The notes: generated from the sequence alone by a model not told the origin. Positions 1 to 13,599 are shown, counted from the first letter of the stretch. The stretch: DNA of 64,000 nucleotides from Burkholderiaceae bacterium (GCA_030158305.1 JAOATE010000003.1:62001-126000); one strand, 5' to 3'. Numbers and translations: made by a program.

Positions 1-56
1 TCAGGCCGTTTTAAAGTTTAGCCAGCAAGCCTTTACGCGCAAAAATAAGAGTGAGA

Positions 57-86
57 AATGATGCGCAGAGAAATTAGCGCATCATT
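57..86 (-). terminator. hairpin downstream of the exported-protein gene
   Basis: A perfect 10-base inverted repeat (AATGATGCGC / GCGCATCATT) with a 10-base loop lies just past the stop codon of the minus-strand gene that ends at 89. On the minus strand it is followed by a T-rich but interrupted stretch, so it is probably the terminator of the long ftsK-to-serS gene run. The remaining bases 1-56 hold nothing I can support. Confidence 0.55.
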
Positions 87-88
87 GA

Positions 89-1147
89 TTAATTTTGACG
101 ACGCACAACCTGGACATTGCTTCGCTCATTGGTTTTGTTGTAACTGAATGCAAAGGGCAAGGGCTTGACGTTTGTCGACTCACGGTAGGCCTTAGCAAGC
201 GACTCTTGCTTTTTGCGATTAAACAACTCGTGTGGATACAAAAAACCACCATATAAATCGACCGGACCAATCTGGGCTAAATAGGTGTAATTCAGACCAG
301 TTTCATCCTGAACCACCATCGTGGCGTTCGCCACCAAAATATCGCGCATCACAGAAAAATAGGTTTCCTGAAGCAAATGAGAGGCGGCTTTAATCAGTAC
401 GGGATTTTTTGCTTCGCGGGCGAGCCATTTACGCATCGGCGCGTTTTGACTGAGGCTCGCATCCGATAAATCTAAACTGACATAATCCAGCGTGACAGGC
501 TTTCCCGCCTTGCTGAGTACCAACCGCACTGACTTCCATTGACCCGTTGTGCTTTTGATAAAAGCATCAGACTGCTCGTCATACACGATGGGATAAATGT
601 CCATGACATCAAAGCCAGAGTACAACGCAAACGTAGACAGGATTGTCGTAACACCAATCGGCGCAAATTGATCCCGTTGGTCTTCATTTAAATCATCTGT
701 CCGGAAAAAAGCCAGACGGCTAAATTTCATCCATTCGCGCATAAACTTTGCTTGAAAGCCTTGGGCGCGGGCTGGTGGCATGGTGGAGAGCGTAACCGGT
801 GCGCCTGCAGCCTGCATGGCAACCATGACATAACGATCAGCTTTTGGGAAAGCGTGCGCGAGCGTCACAAAGTCAGGACCAGAGAAGGGATAAAAGACCG
901 TACCACCCTCTTTGGGTTTAATTTCTGCTGCAGCAAAATTTGTGAGTGGCTGACCGATGGTCTTTTGATAAAAGTCCCAGGCACCATCGGCTTGTGTTTT
1001 AAGTGCACCTTGCAAAAAAGGAAAGGCTGGAGCGGGCTGCTGCGCTGTCGGCAAATAAAGCCCGAGGGTTTGCGTAGCCGACACACTACCAATTGTTGCG
1101 AACGTTCCAAACAGCATGAATGCTGCAGTGGTTACAAGTTTTTTCAT
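89..1147 (-). CDS. uncharacterised exported protein
   Basis: I do not recognise a named family. The ORF track starts nine residues earlier, but I take the start at MKKLVTTAAF because a standard signal peptide follows at once (lysines, hydrophobic core, cleavage near SVSA-TQ). The mature part is about 325 residues with no further membrane segment, so it is probably periplasmic. It contains FYPFSGPDFV near residue 85 and a later YLAQIGPVDLYGGFLYP stretch; I have a vague memory of YPFSGPDF-type motifs in unannotated secreted proteins but cannot name them. It lies 55 bases downstream of serS on the same strand and is followed by a hairpin, so it may be the last gene of that run. No enzymatic motif is visible. 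Confidence 0.75.
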   Translation of the reverse strand: MKKLVTTAAFMLFGTFATIGSVSATQTLGLYLPTAQQPAPAFPFLQGALKTQADGAWDFYQKTIGQPLTNFAAAEIKPKEGGTVFYPFSGPDFVTLAHAFPKADRYVMVAMQAAGAPVTLSTMPPARAQGFQAKFMREWMKFSRLAFFRTDDLNEDQRDQFAPIGVTTILSTFALYSGFDVMDIYPIVYDEQSDAFIKSTTGQWKSVRLVLSKAGKPVTLDYVSLDLSDASLSQNAPMRKWLAREAKNPVLIKAASHLLQETYFSVMRDILVANATMVVQDETGLNYTYLAQIGPVDLYGGFLYPHELFNRKKQESLAKAYRESTNVKPLPFAFSYNKTNERSNVQVVRRQN

Positions 1148-1202
1148 CATGCTCGTCGGCCAACACTTCATCACGCAAGAATCCCATCAAAAAAAGAAAT
1201 AA

Positions 1203-2564
<1,362 letters not shown>

Positions 2565-2666
2565 CTAGTGAATCGCGTATTGTATCCGCCGCAGCAACCA
2601 AGCCACGACTGACAAGGCCCCTACACTCAATAACCAGATCAAGACCATCCATCCCCAGCGTTTCAT
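2565..2666 (-). CDS. DUF2474-type small membrane protein of the CioAB oxidase
   Basis: A 33-residue ORF, too short for the ORF track, read as MKRWGWMVLIWLL... and ending ...RRIQYAIH. It has a short basic/aromatic N-terminus, one membrane helix (about residues 7-25) and a basic end. This matches my knowledge of DUF2474, tiny proteins encoded directly after cioB in cyanide-insensitive bd oxidase operons, comparable in role to CydX of the E. coli bd oxidase. It starts 8 bases after the cioB stop and ends 18 bases before serS, which fits a translated cistron. I infer that it stabilises the oxidase in the inner membrane; a direct role is not shown by sequence. Confidence 0.8.
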   Translation of the reverse strand: MKRWGWMVLIWLLSVGALSVVAWLLRRIQYAIH

Positions 2667-2674
2667 GCTGTTTC

Positions 2675-3679
2675 CTAGTGGTAATCGTGGGTAGGACCCA
2701 CTTTGCCGCGAAAGACCCAATACGCGTAAGCGCTGTAAGCCAAAATAATGGGGATCAGAAACACCGCCCCGACCAAGAGGAATTTCAGGCTAGTGTCTGG
2801 CGCCGCGGCCTGCCAGAGCGTGACAGATGAAGGCACCATATATGGGAAAAAGCTGATTACCAGTCCGATGTAAGACAAAACAAACAGCCCTTGAACGGCT
2901 AAAAAGGACATCAGAGGACGGTTGACCTGAAGTCCGCGGAACAAGCAAAAAGCGCAGACTAAGACCAACAACGGAACCGGCGCCACAAAAAGCATGGCCG
3001 GCCAGGCAAACCACTTTTGCATGAAATGCTCATGCAAAAAGGGAGAAATAGCACTGACCAGCACGATGAGACCCAACATCACGATACCCAGACCAGCCGT
3101 CGCCCGTTTCGCACGCTGCTCAACCGCTCCATCGGTCTTGAGAACAAGCCAAGTCGCTCCCAGCAAGGCATAACCGATCACCAAAGCCAGGCCGGTCAGT
3201 AAGCTAAAGGGCGATAACCAATCCCACCAGCCACCCGCATACGCGCGCCCCGAAATTTGAATACCTTGGACCAGTGCCCCAAGTGCGACACCTTGGGCAA
3301 ACGTGGCGACGAGAGAGCCGCCTGCAAAAGCCCAATCCCAAATATATTTACTATTTTTGCTCTTCCAGCGAAATTCGAACGCAACGCCACGGAATACCAA
3401 CGCAAGCAACATGATGATGATTGGCGCGTACAAGGCCGGCATGATGATTGAATAGGCCAATGGAAAGACGGCAAACAACCCTCCCCCTCCCAAAACAAGC
3501 CAAGTTTCATTGCCATCCCATACAGGTGCGACCGAATTCATCATCAAGTCGCGTTCTTGTTCGGTTTTGGCCCAAGGAAACAAGATCCCGACACCAAGAT
3601 CAAAACCATCCAGAACAACATAAGCCAATACGGCAAAAGCGATCAACCCCGCCCAAATCAATGCGTAATCGAGTGTCAT
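2675..3679 (-). CDS. cioB: cytochrome bd-type (CioAB) quinol oxidase subunit II
   Basis: Subunit II of a bd-family quinol oxidase in the inner membrane. With subunit I it oxidises ubiquinol and reduces oxygen to water. The 334-residue protein is almost wholly membrane helices and begins with the typical MTLDYALIWAGLI, followed by VVLDGFDLGVGILFPW and the NSVAPVWDGNETWLVLGGGGLFAVFP region. Length and sequence fit the CioB branch rather than the longer E. coli CydB. Its start codon overlaps the cioA stop by four bases (ATGA), so translation is probably coupled. Confidence 0.93.
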   Translation of the reverse strand: MTLDYALIWAGLIAFAVLAYVVLDGFDLGVGILFPWAKTEQERDLMMNSVAPVWDGNETWLVLGGGGLFAVFPLAYSIIMPALYAPIIIMLLALVFRGVAFEFRWKSKNSKYIWDWAFAGGSLVATFAQGVALGALVQGIQISGRAYAGGWWDWLSPFSLLTGLALVIGYALLGATWLVLKTDGAVEQRAKRATAGLGIVMLGLIVLVSAISPFLHEHFMQKWFAWPAMLFVAPVPLLVLVCAFCLFRGLQVNRPLMSFLAVQGLFVLSYIGLVISFFPYMVPSSVTLWQAAAPDTSLKFLLVGAVFLIPIILAYSAYAYWVFRGKVGPTHDYH

Positions 3680-5154
3680 TTGTGATCCCCTGGGGCGCCA
3701 GTTAAGCCTGTTTGGGTACTTTTTGCAGCAAGAGTGGGGCCTGGCACAATTCCTGCGGCGCGAATCGGCTCATGAACAGATAAGCCAGCCGAGCCAGAGT
3801 CCGCGCCAGGGGCAGTCTTCATTAAACGCAAAATGTAGTAGACGCCAGCACCGAACAAGGAAAAATAAACAATCACAAACGCAGCCAATGAAAATGCAAT
3901 CGCCGCAGCGTCAATCGGTGAGGCAGAGTCTGCGGTGCGCAATAAGTTGTAGACAGTGAAAGGTTGCCGCCCCACCTCAGTCACAATCCAGCCTGACAAG
4001 ACGGCAATAAAACCAGAGGGGCCCATCACCATCACCACCCGATGCAGCATCGGGGTGTCATACAAACGACCACGGAAACGTAACCACAAGCTCCACAAGC
4101 CCACGCAGACCATCAATGATCCAATCCCCACCATCGAGCGAAAAGCGAAAAATACAATGCCTAAAGGTGGACGATCGGCAGCCGGAGTTGAGTTAATACC
4201 GGGCACGACACCATCTAGGGAGTGAGTCAAAATGATGCTACTCAGATAAGGTATGGTGATCGCATAATCAATTCGAGATTCTTTCGCATTTGGAATACCA
4301 ATCAAAATAAGCGGCGCCTTACCCAAAGATTCGGTGTGCCCCTCCATTGCCGCGATCTTGGCCGGCTGGTGTGCAAGCGTATTCAGTCCGTGTGCGTCAC
4401 CAGCCATAAACTGGATGGGCGCGACAATTGCGGCCATCCACATCGCCATTGAAAACATGACACGTGTCGCCACCTGACGGTCTGGCGAAGGCATGGCACC
4501 TGGCTGCTGCATCCGCTTGCGCTCTTTGAGCAAATGGTAGGCCGCGACCCCACCCACCACAAACGCTGTCGTCAGATACGCCGCCAACAACATGTGCACC
4601 AAGCGGTAAGGGAACGAAGGGTTAAAGATGACCTTGAACCAGTCTTCGACAATAAACTGTCCCACCTCATTGATGGAATAGCCCGCGGGGGTCTGCATCC
4701 AACTGTTGACAGACAAAATCCAAAAGGCCGACATAAAGGTGCCCAAGGCCACCATCGCTGTAGCAAAGAAGTGAAGTTTTGGACCGACTCTTGCCCGCCC
4801 AAACAACATCACGCCAAGAAAACCCGCCTCGAGGAAAAAGGCAGACATCACCTCGTAACCCATCAACGGCCCAAGCACTGGGCCGGTCTTATCCGAAAAC
4901 ACGCTCCAGTTAGTACCGAACTCGTAACTCATCACGATGCCAGAGACCACCCCCATACCAAAGGCGACTGCGAAGATTTTTTTCCAGTAGTTGAACAAGG
5001 AAAGATAGACCTCCTTGCCTGTCCAAAGATGCAAACCATTGAGCACAGCCAAGTAGCTCGCCAAACCAATGGAGAAAGCGGGGAAAACAATGTGAAAACT
5101 CACCGTAAAGGCAAATTGAATGCGGGCAAGCGTCAATGCATCTAACCATTCCAT
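3676..5154 (-). CDS. cioA: cytochrome bd-type (CioAB) quinol oxidase subunit I
   Basis: Haem-carrying subunit I of a bd-family quinol oxidase. I start it at MEWLDALTLARIQF, not at the track's earlier codon, because AAGGAG lies at the right distance and the family begins there. His21 fits the N-terminal haem ligand. The region after GDAHGLNTLAHQPAKIAAMEGH is short, as in CioA-type proteins with a short Q-loop. Oddity: the normally invariant GRQPW motif reads GRQPF at residues 395-399, while the rest (EVGRQP, LLRTADS) is normal. The C-terminal ~45 residues are an unstructured Gly/Ala/Ser-rich tail. It begins four bases after the rarA stop. Confidence 0.93.
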   Translation of the reverse strand: MEWLDALTLARIQFAFTVSFHIVFPAFSIGLASYLAVLNGLHLWTGKEVYLSLFNYWKKIFAVAFGMGVVSGIVMSYEFGTNWSVFSDKTGPVLGPLMGYEVMSAFFLEAGFLGVMLFGRARVGPKLHFFATAMVALGTFMSAFWILSVNSWMQTPAGYSINEVGQFIVEDWFKVIFNPSFPYRLVHMLLAAYLTTAFVVGGVAAYHLLKERKRMQQPGAMPSPDRQVATRVMFSMAMWMAAIVAPIQFMAGDAHGLNTLAHQPAKIAAMEGHTESLGKAPLILIGIPNAKESRIDYAITIPYLSSIILTHSLDGVVPGINSTPAADRPPLGIVFFAFRSMVGIGSLMVCVGLWSLWLRFRGRLYDTPMLHRVVMVMGPSGFIAVLSGWIVTEVGRQPFTVYNLLRTADSASPIDAAAIAFSLAAFVIVYFSLFGAGVYYILRLMKTAPGADSGSAGLSVHEPIRAAGIVPGPTLAAKSTQTGLTGAPGDHK

Positions 5155-5158
5155 CACA

Positions 5159-6475
5159 CTACTCCTTGTTACTTTCTTGAGCTTGTCGATCTTTCTCGCG
5201 CAATTGCGCAAGTTTTTCGGCAATCTTTATTTCCAAACCGCGGGGAACAGGTTGATACCACTGTGGCTCATGCATCCCTTCTGGCAAATAGGACTCTCCT
5301 GCCGCGTAGGCATCCGGCTCATCGTGTGCATACCGATATGCGTGGCCATGACCCAGCTCTTTCATGAGCTTGGTCGGTGCGTTACGCAGATGAACAGGCA
5401 CTGGCAAAGAAGCACCTTTTTTAACAAATGCAACAGCTTGATTGTAGGCCTGATAACCCGCGTTACTTTTGGCTGCCACTGCTAAATATAAGGTCGCCTG
5501 CGCTAAGGCCAACTCGCCCTCGGGAGAGCCAAGCCGCTCGTAAGTCAAGGCCGCGTCGTTTGCAATTTGCATGGCGCGAGGGTCAGCCAGCCCGATGTCC
5601 TCCCATGCCATGCGCACAATACGTCGCGCGAGATATTTTGGATCTGCGCCACCGTCGAGCATGCGCGTGAGCCAATACAACGCAGCGTCAGGATTTGAGC
5701 CGCGCACCGACTTGTGCAGCGCTGAAATCTGATCGTAAAAATTATCTCCGCCTTTATCAAAGCGCCGTGCGCTCATGCTGAGGGCATTTTCGACCAGACT
5801 GGCATCGACTTGTGTCGTGCCAGCGTTGTCCGCTGCCACACTCGCTTGCTCGAGGAGACTCAAAAAACGACGTGCATCGCCATCGGCGTAACCAATCAAG
5901 GTATCCAGTGCAGCATCTGTAAAACTGAGATCTTTCAGCACCGTCTGCTGGGCACGCAGCAACAGTTCACGCAACTCTGTTTCGTCGAGGGATTGCAAAA
6001 CATAAACCTGCGCACGAGACAACAAGGCCGCATTCACTTCAAAGGATGGGTTTTCAGTCGTCGCACCAATAAAAGTGACTAACCCTGACTCAACAAATGG
6101 CAACAGCGCATCCTGTTGGGCTTTGTTAAAGCGATGGATCTCATCGACAAACAGGAGCGTGCGGCGCCGATATTGATCCAGCGTCAACTGTGCCTCATCC
6201 ATCGCGGCACGAATTTCTTTGACCCCTGCGAAGACCGCGGAAATCGCGATAAATGCACAATCAAACGCATTGGCCGTCAAGCGCGCAAGGGTGGTCTTGC
6301 CGACACCGGGCGGGCCCCACAAAATCATGGAGTGGGGACGTCCCGATTCGAAGGCGACACGCAAGGGTTTGCCGGGCCCAAGCAAATGCTTTTGTCCAAC
6401 GACCTCGTCTAGTGTCCGAGGTCTTAGGGCCTCAGCCAAAGGCGGTTTGGGTGAGGCTTTAAATAAATCAGCCAT
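5159..6475 (-). CDS. rarA: replication-associated recombination protein A (AAA+ ATPase)
   Basis: Cytoplasmic AAA+ ATPase of the RarA/MgsA/WRNIP1 family, which acts at stalled replication forks and is related to clamp-loader subunits. The 438 residues start with the usual [17 protein letters not shown] box, then Walker [11 protein letters not shown] (about residue 54), Walker [17 protein letters not shown], the [12 protein letters not shown] sensor region, and the C-terminal tetramerisation half ([27 protein letters not shown]). It sits 36 bases after lolA. Its last codons contain the ribosome-binding site for cioA. Confidence 0.96.
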   Translation of the reverse strand: MADLFKASPKPPLAEALRPRTLDEVVGQKHLLGPGKPLRVAFESGRPHSMILWGPPGVGKTTLARLTANAFDCAFIAISAVFAGVKEIRAAMDEAQLTLDQYRRRTLLFVDEIHRFNKAQQDALLPFVESGLVTFIGATTENPSFEVNAALLSRAQVYVLQSLDETELRELLLRAQQTVLKDLSFTDAALDTLIGYADGDARRFLSLLEQASVAADNAGTTQVDASLVENALSMSARRFDKGGDNFYDQISALHKSVRGSNPDAALYWLTRMLDGGADPKYLARRIVRMAWEDIGLADPRAMQIANDAALTYERLGSPEGELALAQATLYLAVAAKSNAGYQAYNQAVAFVKKGASLPVPVHLRNAPTKLMKELGHGHAYRYAHDEPDAYAAGESYLPEGMHEPQWYQPVPRGLEIKIAEKLAQLREKDRQAQESNKE

Positions 6476-6511
6476 CGCAAGAACAGATCTCTGAGGTGGC
6501 TGAGAAAGTCA

Positions 6512-7159
6512 TCATTGCATCCTGACGACATCAGCCCCTTTGGGGGCAACAAAATCAAAATTACTGGCCGACAAACCGGGGTTGCGCATGAGCGCAGTCA
6601 ACTCCACGTGCGTGGTCTGACCGAAAGCATCTAACAAAATAATTCGATGTGGAATGCCTTCTTTGAAACCAAGATCGACATGCACAAAGCCCGCATCGGC
6701 TTGCTTAGGCTTGGCCCGAAGCCAAACTAAAGCCTCTCGATCAGGAAGCGCCATCACTTCAAACGACTGCTCAAGAGAGCCGGAACCAAAGAGAATCGCA
6801 GCGGGTGAAGCACCGATTGCTTGGTCCACCAGACGAACAGTGACTTGATTGAGATCCGGATCAAACTGATAAATTTCGCGTCCATTGGACACAATTTGCT
6901 GCTCGTAGGGCTTCAGTACGTCCCACTTAAAACGCCCTGGGCGCATAAATAAAAATCTTCCGCGCTGGGGAGGCTTTGTTTGTCCCTGAGGTCCAACTGT
7001 GTATTGTGAAAACTCACCACTAGCGGATTGCACTTGTGCCACAAAAGTCCGCAGCTGTTCACGTGCTGTATCAGCACGAGCAGGCGCTGCGAGCCCCAAG
7101 CTTGCCACAACCAACATACCGGACAATGCAAACAAGCGCATATTTGAAAAAAGAGACAT
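6512..7159 (-). CDS. lolA: outer-membrane lipoprotein carrier protein LolA
   Basis: Periplasmic chaperone that takes lipoproteins from the LolCDE exporter and delivers them to LolB at the outer membrane. The 215-residue precursor has a signal peptide with a likely cut after APARA. The mature protein shows the LolA fold region [15 protein letters not shown]...[28 protein letters not shown], which is highly typical. An alternative start at the internal MRLFALSGM (7141) is possible. It lies five bases after ftsK, a conserved ftsK-lolA-rarA order. Confidence 0.95.
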   Translation of the reverse strand: MSLFSNMRLFALSGMLVVASLGLAAPARADTAREQLRTFVAQVQSASGEFSQYTVGPQGQTKPPQRGRFLFMRPGRFKWDVLKPYEQQIVSNGREIYQFDPDLNQVTVRLVDQAIGASPAAILFGSGSLEQSFEVMALPDREALVWLRAKPKQADAGFVHVDLGFKEGIPHRIILLDAFGQTTHVELTALMRNPGLSASNFDFVAPKGADVVRMQ

Positions 7160-7164
7160 CCGGT

Positions 7165-9549
7165 TTATTCCTCGCGAGGCACATTAGGGGCGAGAATTTC
7201 ACGATTCCCGTTGGACTGCATCGTCGATACCAATCCAGAGTTTTCCATTTGCTCGAGCAAGCGTGCCGCGCGGTTGTAACCAATTCGCAAGTGACGCTGC
7301 ACCAGAGAGATTGAAGCACGCCGATGCTTGAGCACCACTTCAACAGCTTGGTCGTACATGGGATCTGCTTCGGCATTGGCCATCCCTGTCACGCTGCTCA
7401 CACCATCCCCGGTTTCACCCTCGGAACTGCCCTCGAGCAAGCCATCGATATAGTCCGGCTCGCCTTGTGACTTAAGTGACTCTACGACACGATGCACCTC
7501 TTCGTCAGAGACAAACGCCCCGTGAACACGCACAGGCAAACCCGTACCAGGTGGCATATACAACATATCGCCCTGACCCAAGAGCGCCTCTGCACCCATT
7601 TGATCGAGAATCGTGCGCGAATCAATCTTGGACGAGACCTGAAAAGCGATACGGGTCGGAATATTGGCCTTGATGAGACCGGTAATCACGTCCACGCTTG
7701 GGCGCTGTGTCGCCAAAATCAGATGAATACCAGCAGCACGCGCTTTTTGAGCCAGTCGGGCAATCAATTCTTCGATTTTCTTGCCTACGACCATCATCAA
7801 GTCGGCCAACTCGTCGATCACCACCACGATCGTGGGGAGCTCTTTGAGTGGCTCAGGGGCGTCGGGTGTCAGGGAGAACGGATTGGCGATCGGCTCCTCG
7901 CGTTTGATCGCCTCGCGAATTTTGTTGTTGTAGCCAGTCAGGTTACGCACGCCGAGCTTGCTCATCAGGCGGTAGCGCTTTTCCATCTCCCCCACACACC
8001 AATTGAGCGCGTTTGCGGCTTGGCGCATGTCGGTGACCACTGGCGCCAAAAGGTGAGGAATCCCCTCGTAGACACTCATTTCGAGCATCTTTGGATCGAT
8101 CAAAATTAAGCGTGTCTGCGAGGCGTCTGCTTTGTAGAGGAGCGACAAAATCATCGCATTGATGCCGACGGACTTACCAGAACCAGTCGTACCCGCCACG
8201 AGCAGGTGAGGCATTTTGGCGAGGTCGGCGACAACCGGATTACCAGCAATGTCCTTGCCGAGCGCCATGGTGACCACAGAGGCGCTTGAGTGATAGACCT
8301 GGGAACCCAAAATCTCCGACAGTTTGACCATTTGTCGGCGCGGGTTAGGGAGCTCAAAGCCCATCAGATTTTTACCCGGAATCGTCTCGACGACACGGAT
8401 ACTGACCAAGCTCAGCGCACGCGCCAAATCTTTAGCCAAGTTGACGATCTGACTGCCTTTGACCCCCGTCGCAGGCTCAATTTCATAGCGCGTAATCACT
8501 GGGCCGGCCTGCGCGGCCACCACCTGAACGGTGACGCCAAAATCCGCAAGTTTTTTCTCAATCAAACGAGAGGTGTATTCAATCGTTTCATCTGAAACCG
8601 TCTCAAAGGCCTCGCCAGGCTGGTCCAACAAACTCAACGCAGGCAAGTCACCCGTCACCGTAGGTTCAATAAATAGCGATTGTTGCTTTTCTTTTTGCAC
8701 ACGCTCGGACTTTTCCACCACCACTATCGCCGGCTCAATGCGCACAGGTTGTTCATGGACGATTTTTTCGTGTTTAGCCTCAACCTGCTCATGCCTGACG
8801 GCTTGTGCGACCTGACCCGCGCGGCGATCTTGTCTGGCAGTGCGACCATCCTTGACCTTGAGCCATACCCATTCGAGGCCGCTTCCCACTTTTTCAGCAA
8901 TGGCCAACCAAGAAAAACCAAAAAACAAACTGCTACCAAAAATAATTAAAGCCAATAAAATCAAAGTACTAAAAGAAAATCCGACTGCGGAAGACAAAAA
9001 GCCTGACCAGACGTGACCAATGACACCCCCTGCACCGCTAGTGAAATCAGTGCGGCCGGGCAACTGCATGCCCCATGAGCTCAGGCGATATGCCTCCAGC
9101 CCGACGGAACCCAGCAGAACCATAAAAAATCCGATGCCCTGTTCCCAACGAACGCGCGCAAGGGTTTCAGGCTCGCCACGGGTGCGAATTTGGTTGGCCA
9201 GACGCAAATAGCCTGCACGGACCCGATGAAGCAGCAAAATCACTAGCCACCAGGCTGAAAAACCGAACAAATACAACAAGATATCTGAAATATAGGCGCC
9301 AATCAGACCACCGCGGTTATGGAGTTCTGTGGCGTCTCGTCCGAAAGAGTGAGACCAGCCTGGATCGCTGCCATTCCAAGTCGCCAGGACCAGCGTCAAC
9401 CACGCGGCCAAGGCGGCGAATACGATCCAACGCGCCTCCCGGAGGATCGAGAGTATTCGAGTTTGCATCACCGAAGGCCCATTTCGGGTATTTCGGGTCG
9501 ATCGCGAAGTCCGCGTTGTGGCTGGGGAAAGTCTAGGCATAGTCGCCAT
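7165..9549 (-). CDS. ftsK: DNA translocase FtsK
   Basis: Septum-anchored DNA pump that coordinates chromosome dimer resolution with cell division. About 795 residues from the start chosen here (MATMPRLSP); later starts such as MQTRILSIL at 9468 are possible, and the track start at 9597 would overlap the divergent trxB. The N-terminus has about four membrane segments, then a short charged linker (FtsK linkers are often longer), the RecA-like motor with Walker [11 protein letters not shown] (about residue 454) and Walker [15 protein letters not shown], and the C-terminal winged-helix gamma domain ([22 protein letters not shown]) that reads KOPS sites. First gene of the minus-strand run. Confidence 0.95.
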   Translation of the reverse strand: MATMPRLSPATTRTSRSTRNTRNGPSVMQTRILSILREARWIVFAALAAWLTLVLATWNGSDPGWSHSFGRDATELHNRGGLIGAYISDILLYLFGFSAWWLVILLLHRVRAGYLRLANQIRTRGEPETLARVRWEQGIGFFMVLLGSVGLEAYRLSSWGMQLPGRTDFTSGAGGVIGHVWSGFLSSAVGFSFSTLILLALIIFGSSLFFGFSWLAIAEKVGSGLEWVWLKVKDGRTARQDRRAGQVAQAVRHEQVEAKHEKIVHEQPVRIEPAIVVVEKSERVQKEKQQSLFIEPTVTGDLPALSLLDQPGEAFETVSDETIEYTSRLIEKKLADFGVTVQVVAAQAGPVITRYEIEPATGVKGSQIVNLAKDLARALSLVSIRVVETIPGKNLMGFELPNPRRQMVKLSEILGSQVYHSSASVVTMALGKDIAGNPVVADLAKMPHLLVAGTTGSGKSVGINAMILSLLYKADASQTRLILIDPKMLEMSVYEGIPHLLAPVVTDMRQAANALNWCVGEMEKRYRLMSKLGVRNLTGYNNKIREAIKREEPIANPFSLTPDAPEPLKELPTIVVVIDELADLMMVVGKKIEELIARLAQKARAAGIHLILATQRPSVDVITGLIKANIPTRIAFQVSSKIDSRTILDQMGAEALLGQGDMLYMPPGTGLPVRVHGAFVSDEEVHRVVESLKSQGEPDYIDGLLEGSSEGETGDGVSSVTGMANAEADPMYDQAVEVVLKHRRASISLVQRHLRIGYNRAARLLEQMENSGLVSTMQSNGNREILAPNVPREE

Positions 9550-9554
9550 TATAA

Positions 9555-11244
<1,690 letters not shown>

Positions 11245-13275
11245 TGGGAGCAGGTTTTGGTGTGCACAAAGACACCAGAATAATGACAATAAAGGCGACA
11301 GGAGCGCCAAACACTCCGGCTGCGATCGGCTGAATATCCCACCACAGTTCAATGGGTGTGCTGCGTGGCACGTTGAGCACCCACTCTCGCAACCAGGGTT
11401 GCGCCTGAACCATATAAAAAAATGTAGTGAATAAGCCTGCCAACATCCCTGCAGTCGCCCCCCATTGATTGGCGCGCTTCCAAAAAATCCCCATCACCAG
11501 CACTGGAAAAAACGTGGAAGCCGCCAAAGAAAAGGCAGCCCCGACCAAAAACAAGATGTCGGCGGGTGTCCGTGTTGCAGCCCAAGCTGCGGTAAAGGCC
11601 ACCACCAGTAGCAACACTTTGGACAAGATCACTTGTCGCCCACCCCCCATGCGCGATGAGACAACACGTAACAAAGTGTCGTGCGACAAAGCATTTGAAA
11701 GTGTCAGCAATAAACCATCTGCCGTTGAAAGCGCGGCCGCCAACGCACCCGCAGCAACCAGCCCGGACACCACATAAGGCAAACCTCCAATTTCTGGTGC
11801 CGCCAACACAATCACATCTCCGCCAATTTGTACTTCGGAAAGTTGAACAATCCCATCGTGATTGAGATCCAAAATACTGATCAGTGAACGATCGACTGCG
11901 GACCACGCACTGACCCAAGAAGGCAAATCTACAAAGGGCATCCCCACCAGATTGTTATAGATCTCAAACTTCACCAAGATCGCGAGGGCGGGAGCGGTGA
12001 GATACAGCAACAAAATAAACAGCAAGGACCAAAACACTGATTGACGCGCATGGCCGACAGAGGGCGTGGTCAGTGAGCGCATCAAAATATGGGGTAATCC
12101 TGCTGTCCCCAACATGAGACATAAAACTGTGGCGAGAAAATTATTCCTGACCGCGTCAGGTGACTCATCTGTTTTGCTGACAAAAGGCTCAGCATGGGGC
12201 ATCGGCGGGGCTGCGCGCGCAGCAAAATCATCACGCGCTTTTGACCAGACTGTTCGGGCCGCCTCGACAGACTTTGGGTAGGCGGCGAACTCTCGCTCAA
12301 GAGAGCGTATTTCCACCATCGGCGCATCGTTTGCACGTGCACGCAGCAGTCGCACTTTCAGTTGCTGTTTCTCTGTCTCCCAAGACTCAGGAAGCTTGGC
12401 GATTCTGAACTGCATCAGATCTGCACGACTTTGCCAAATATTTCTGACTTCCAGTTCAGCCTCGTCTCGGCTCAACACTTGTTCACGCTCAACCACTTCT
12501 GTCAGTACAGCACTGGCCGCAAACTGCGGCACAGGATCACCCGTTTGCTTCACGGCGAGCCAGATGACGGGCACCAGATAAGCAATCACCAAAATGATGT
12601 ACTGACCCACCTGCGTCCATGTGACGGCCCGCATCCCACCAAGAAAGGAGCACACCAATACACCACCCAAGCCAATAAAAATCCCAAGCTCAAATGAAAT
12701 GCCTGTCATGCGGGTCGTAATAATCCCAACGCCATAAATCTGGGCGACCAAGTAGGTAAAGGAGCACAACACGGCACACATGACCCCCACCAGTCTGGGT
12801 AAATTGCCTTCGAAACGCGCGCCCAAAAACTCTGGAATCGTATAACCACCAAACTTGCGTAAATAAGGGGCTAAAAACAACGCGACTAAGACATAGCCGC
12901 CCGTCCACCCCAAAATATAGGCGAGTCCGTTGTAGCCAGACAGGTAAAGGGTGCCGGCTATCCCGATGAACGAGGCGACCGACATCCAATCCGCAGCCGT
13001 GGCCATACCGTTAAAAATGGCTGGAACTCGGCGCCCTGCCACGTAATATTCGACGGGATCGGACGTTCGACACATGATGCCGATACCTGCGTAGAGGGCG
13101 ACGGTCGAGAGCAAAAAGGCATAACCAATCCATTGCCTGTCGAGACCAAAAACCTCCAGCACCGCCAACAACATGACTAGCGAAATAAAACCTGCCGTAT
13201 AGGCGGCATAGCCGCGAAACAGTTTTCCGCTAAACGCCTGTTGCTCCGACGCCATCTTTGTAGATTGAGGGCGGC

Positions 13276-13551
13276 TCAAATCTGCTCCGCCTTCTGGACT
13301 CTGCGTCGTTGATCCAGCTTTTCCATTCGCCAGGCATACACCCCGACAATCACCAAAAATGCCGTGGGTGCGCCAAAAGCCGCGGCCCAAAACGGAAACG
13401 GCCAGCCAAAAATCATCAGATCAGAGAGTGCTCTCGCAAAGTAAGCAGGGACAAAAGTGACAAGCCCCCAGCACGCAAGCAAAATGCTAATCAGTCGCAA
13501 ATTACTGCGCCAGTATGGAGTGAGTCTGCTAGGCTTTGACATCTCAGTCAT
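13276..13551 (-). CDS. DUF4212 sodium:solute symporter small subunit
   Basis: A 91-residue protein (88 if the second ATG, 13542, is used) with two membrane helices (about residues 17-40 and 50-75). The start SRLTPYWRSNLRLISILLACWGLVTF and the GWPFPFWAAAFGAPTAFLVIV segment match the DUF4212 family, which is encoded next to VC_2705-type symporters and is thought to be their small subunit. It ends 20 bases before the large-subunit start. Promoter signals should lie in 13552-13805, but I see no convincing pair. Confidence 0.9.
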   Translation of the reverse strand: MTEMSKPSRLTPYWRSNLRLISILLACWGLVTFVPAYFARALSDLMIFGWPFPFWAAAFGAPTAFLVIVGVYAWRMEKLDQRRRVQKAEQI

Positions 13552-13599
13552 GATTTGAGTCGCAAGGGTTTGAGAAATCGGAGTGCGATGCCTGATGCG

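Noticed and set aside
1-56. End of a minus-strand gene at the window edge
   Set aside because: The frames ending at TCA (position 1) or TTA (position 11) are closed by stops within about 80 bases and show no start.
13256-13390. N-terminal 45 residues of the track's symporter ORF
   Set aside because: They overlap the DUF4212 gene and have no family match; ATG 13255 is the likely start.
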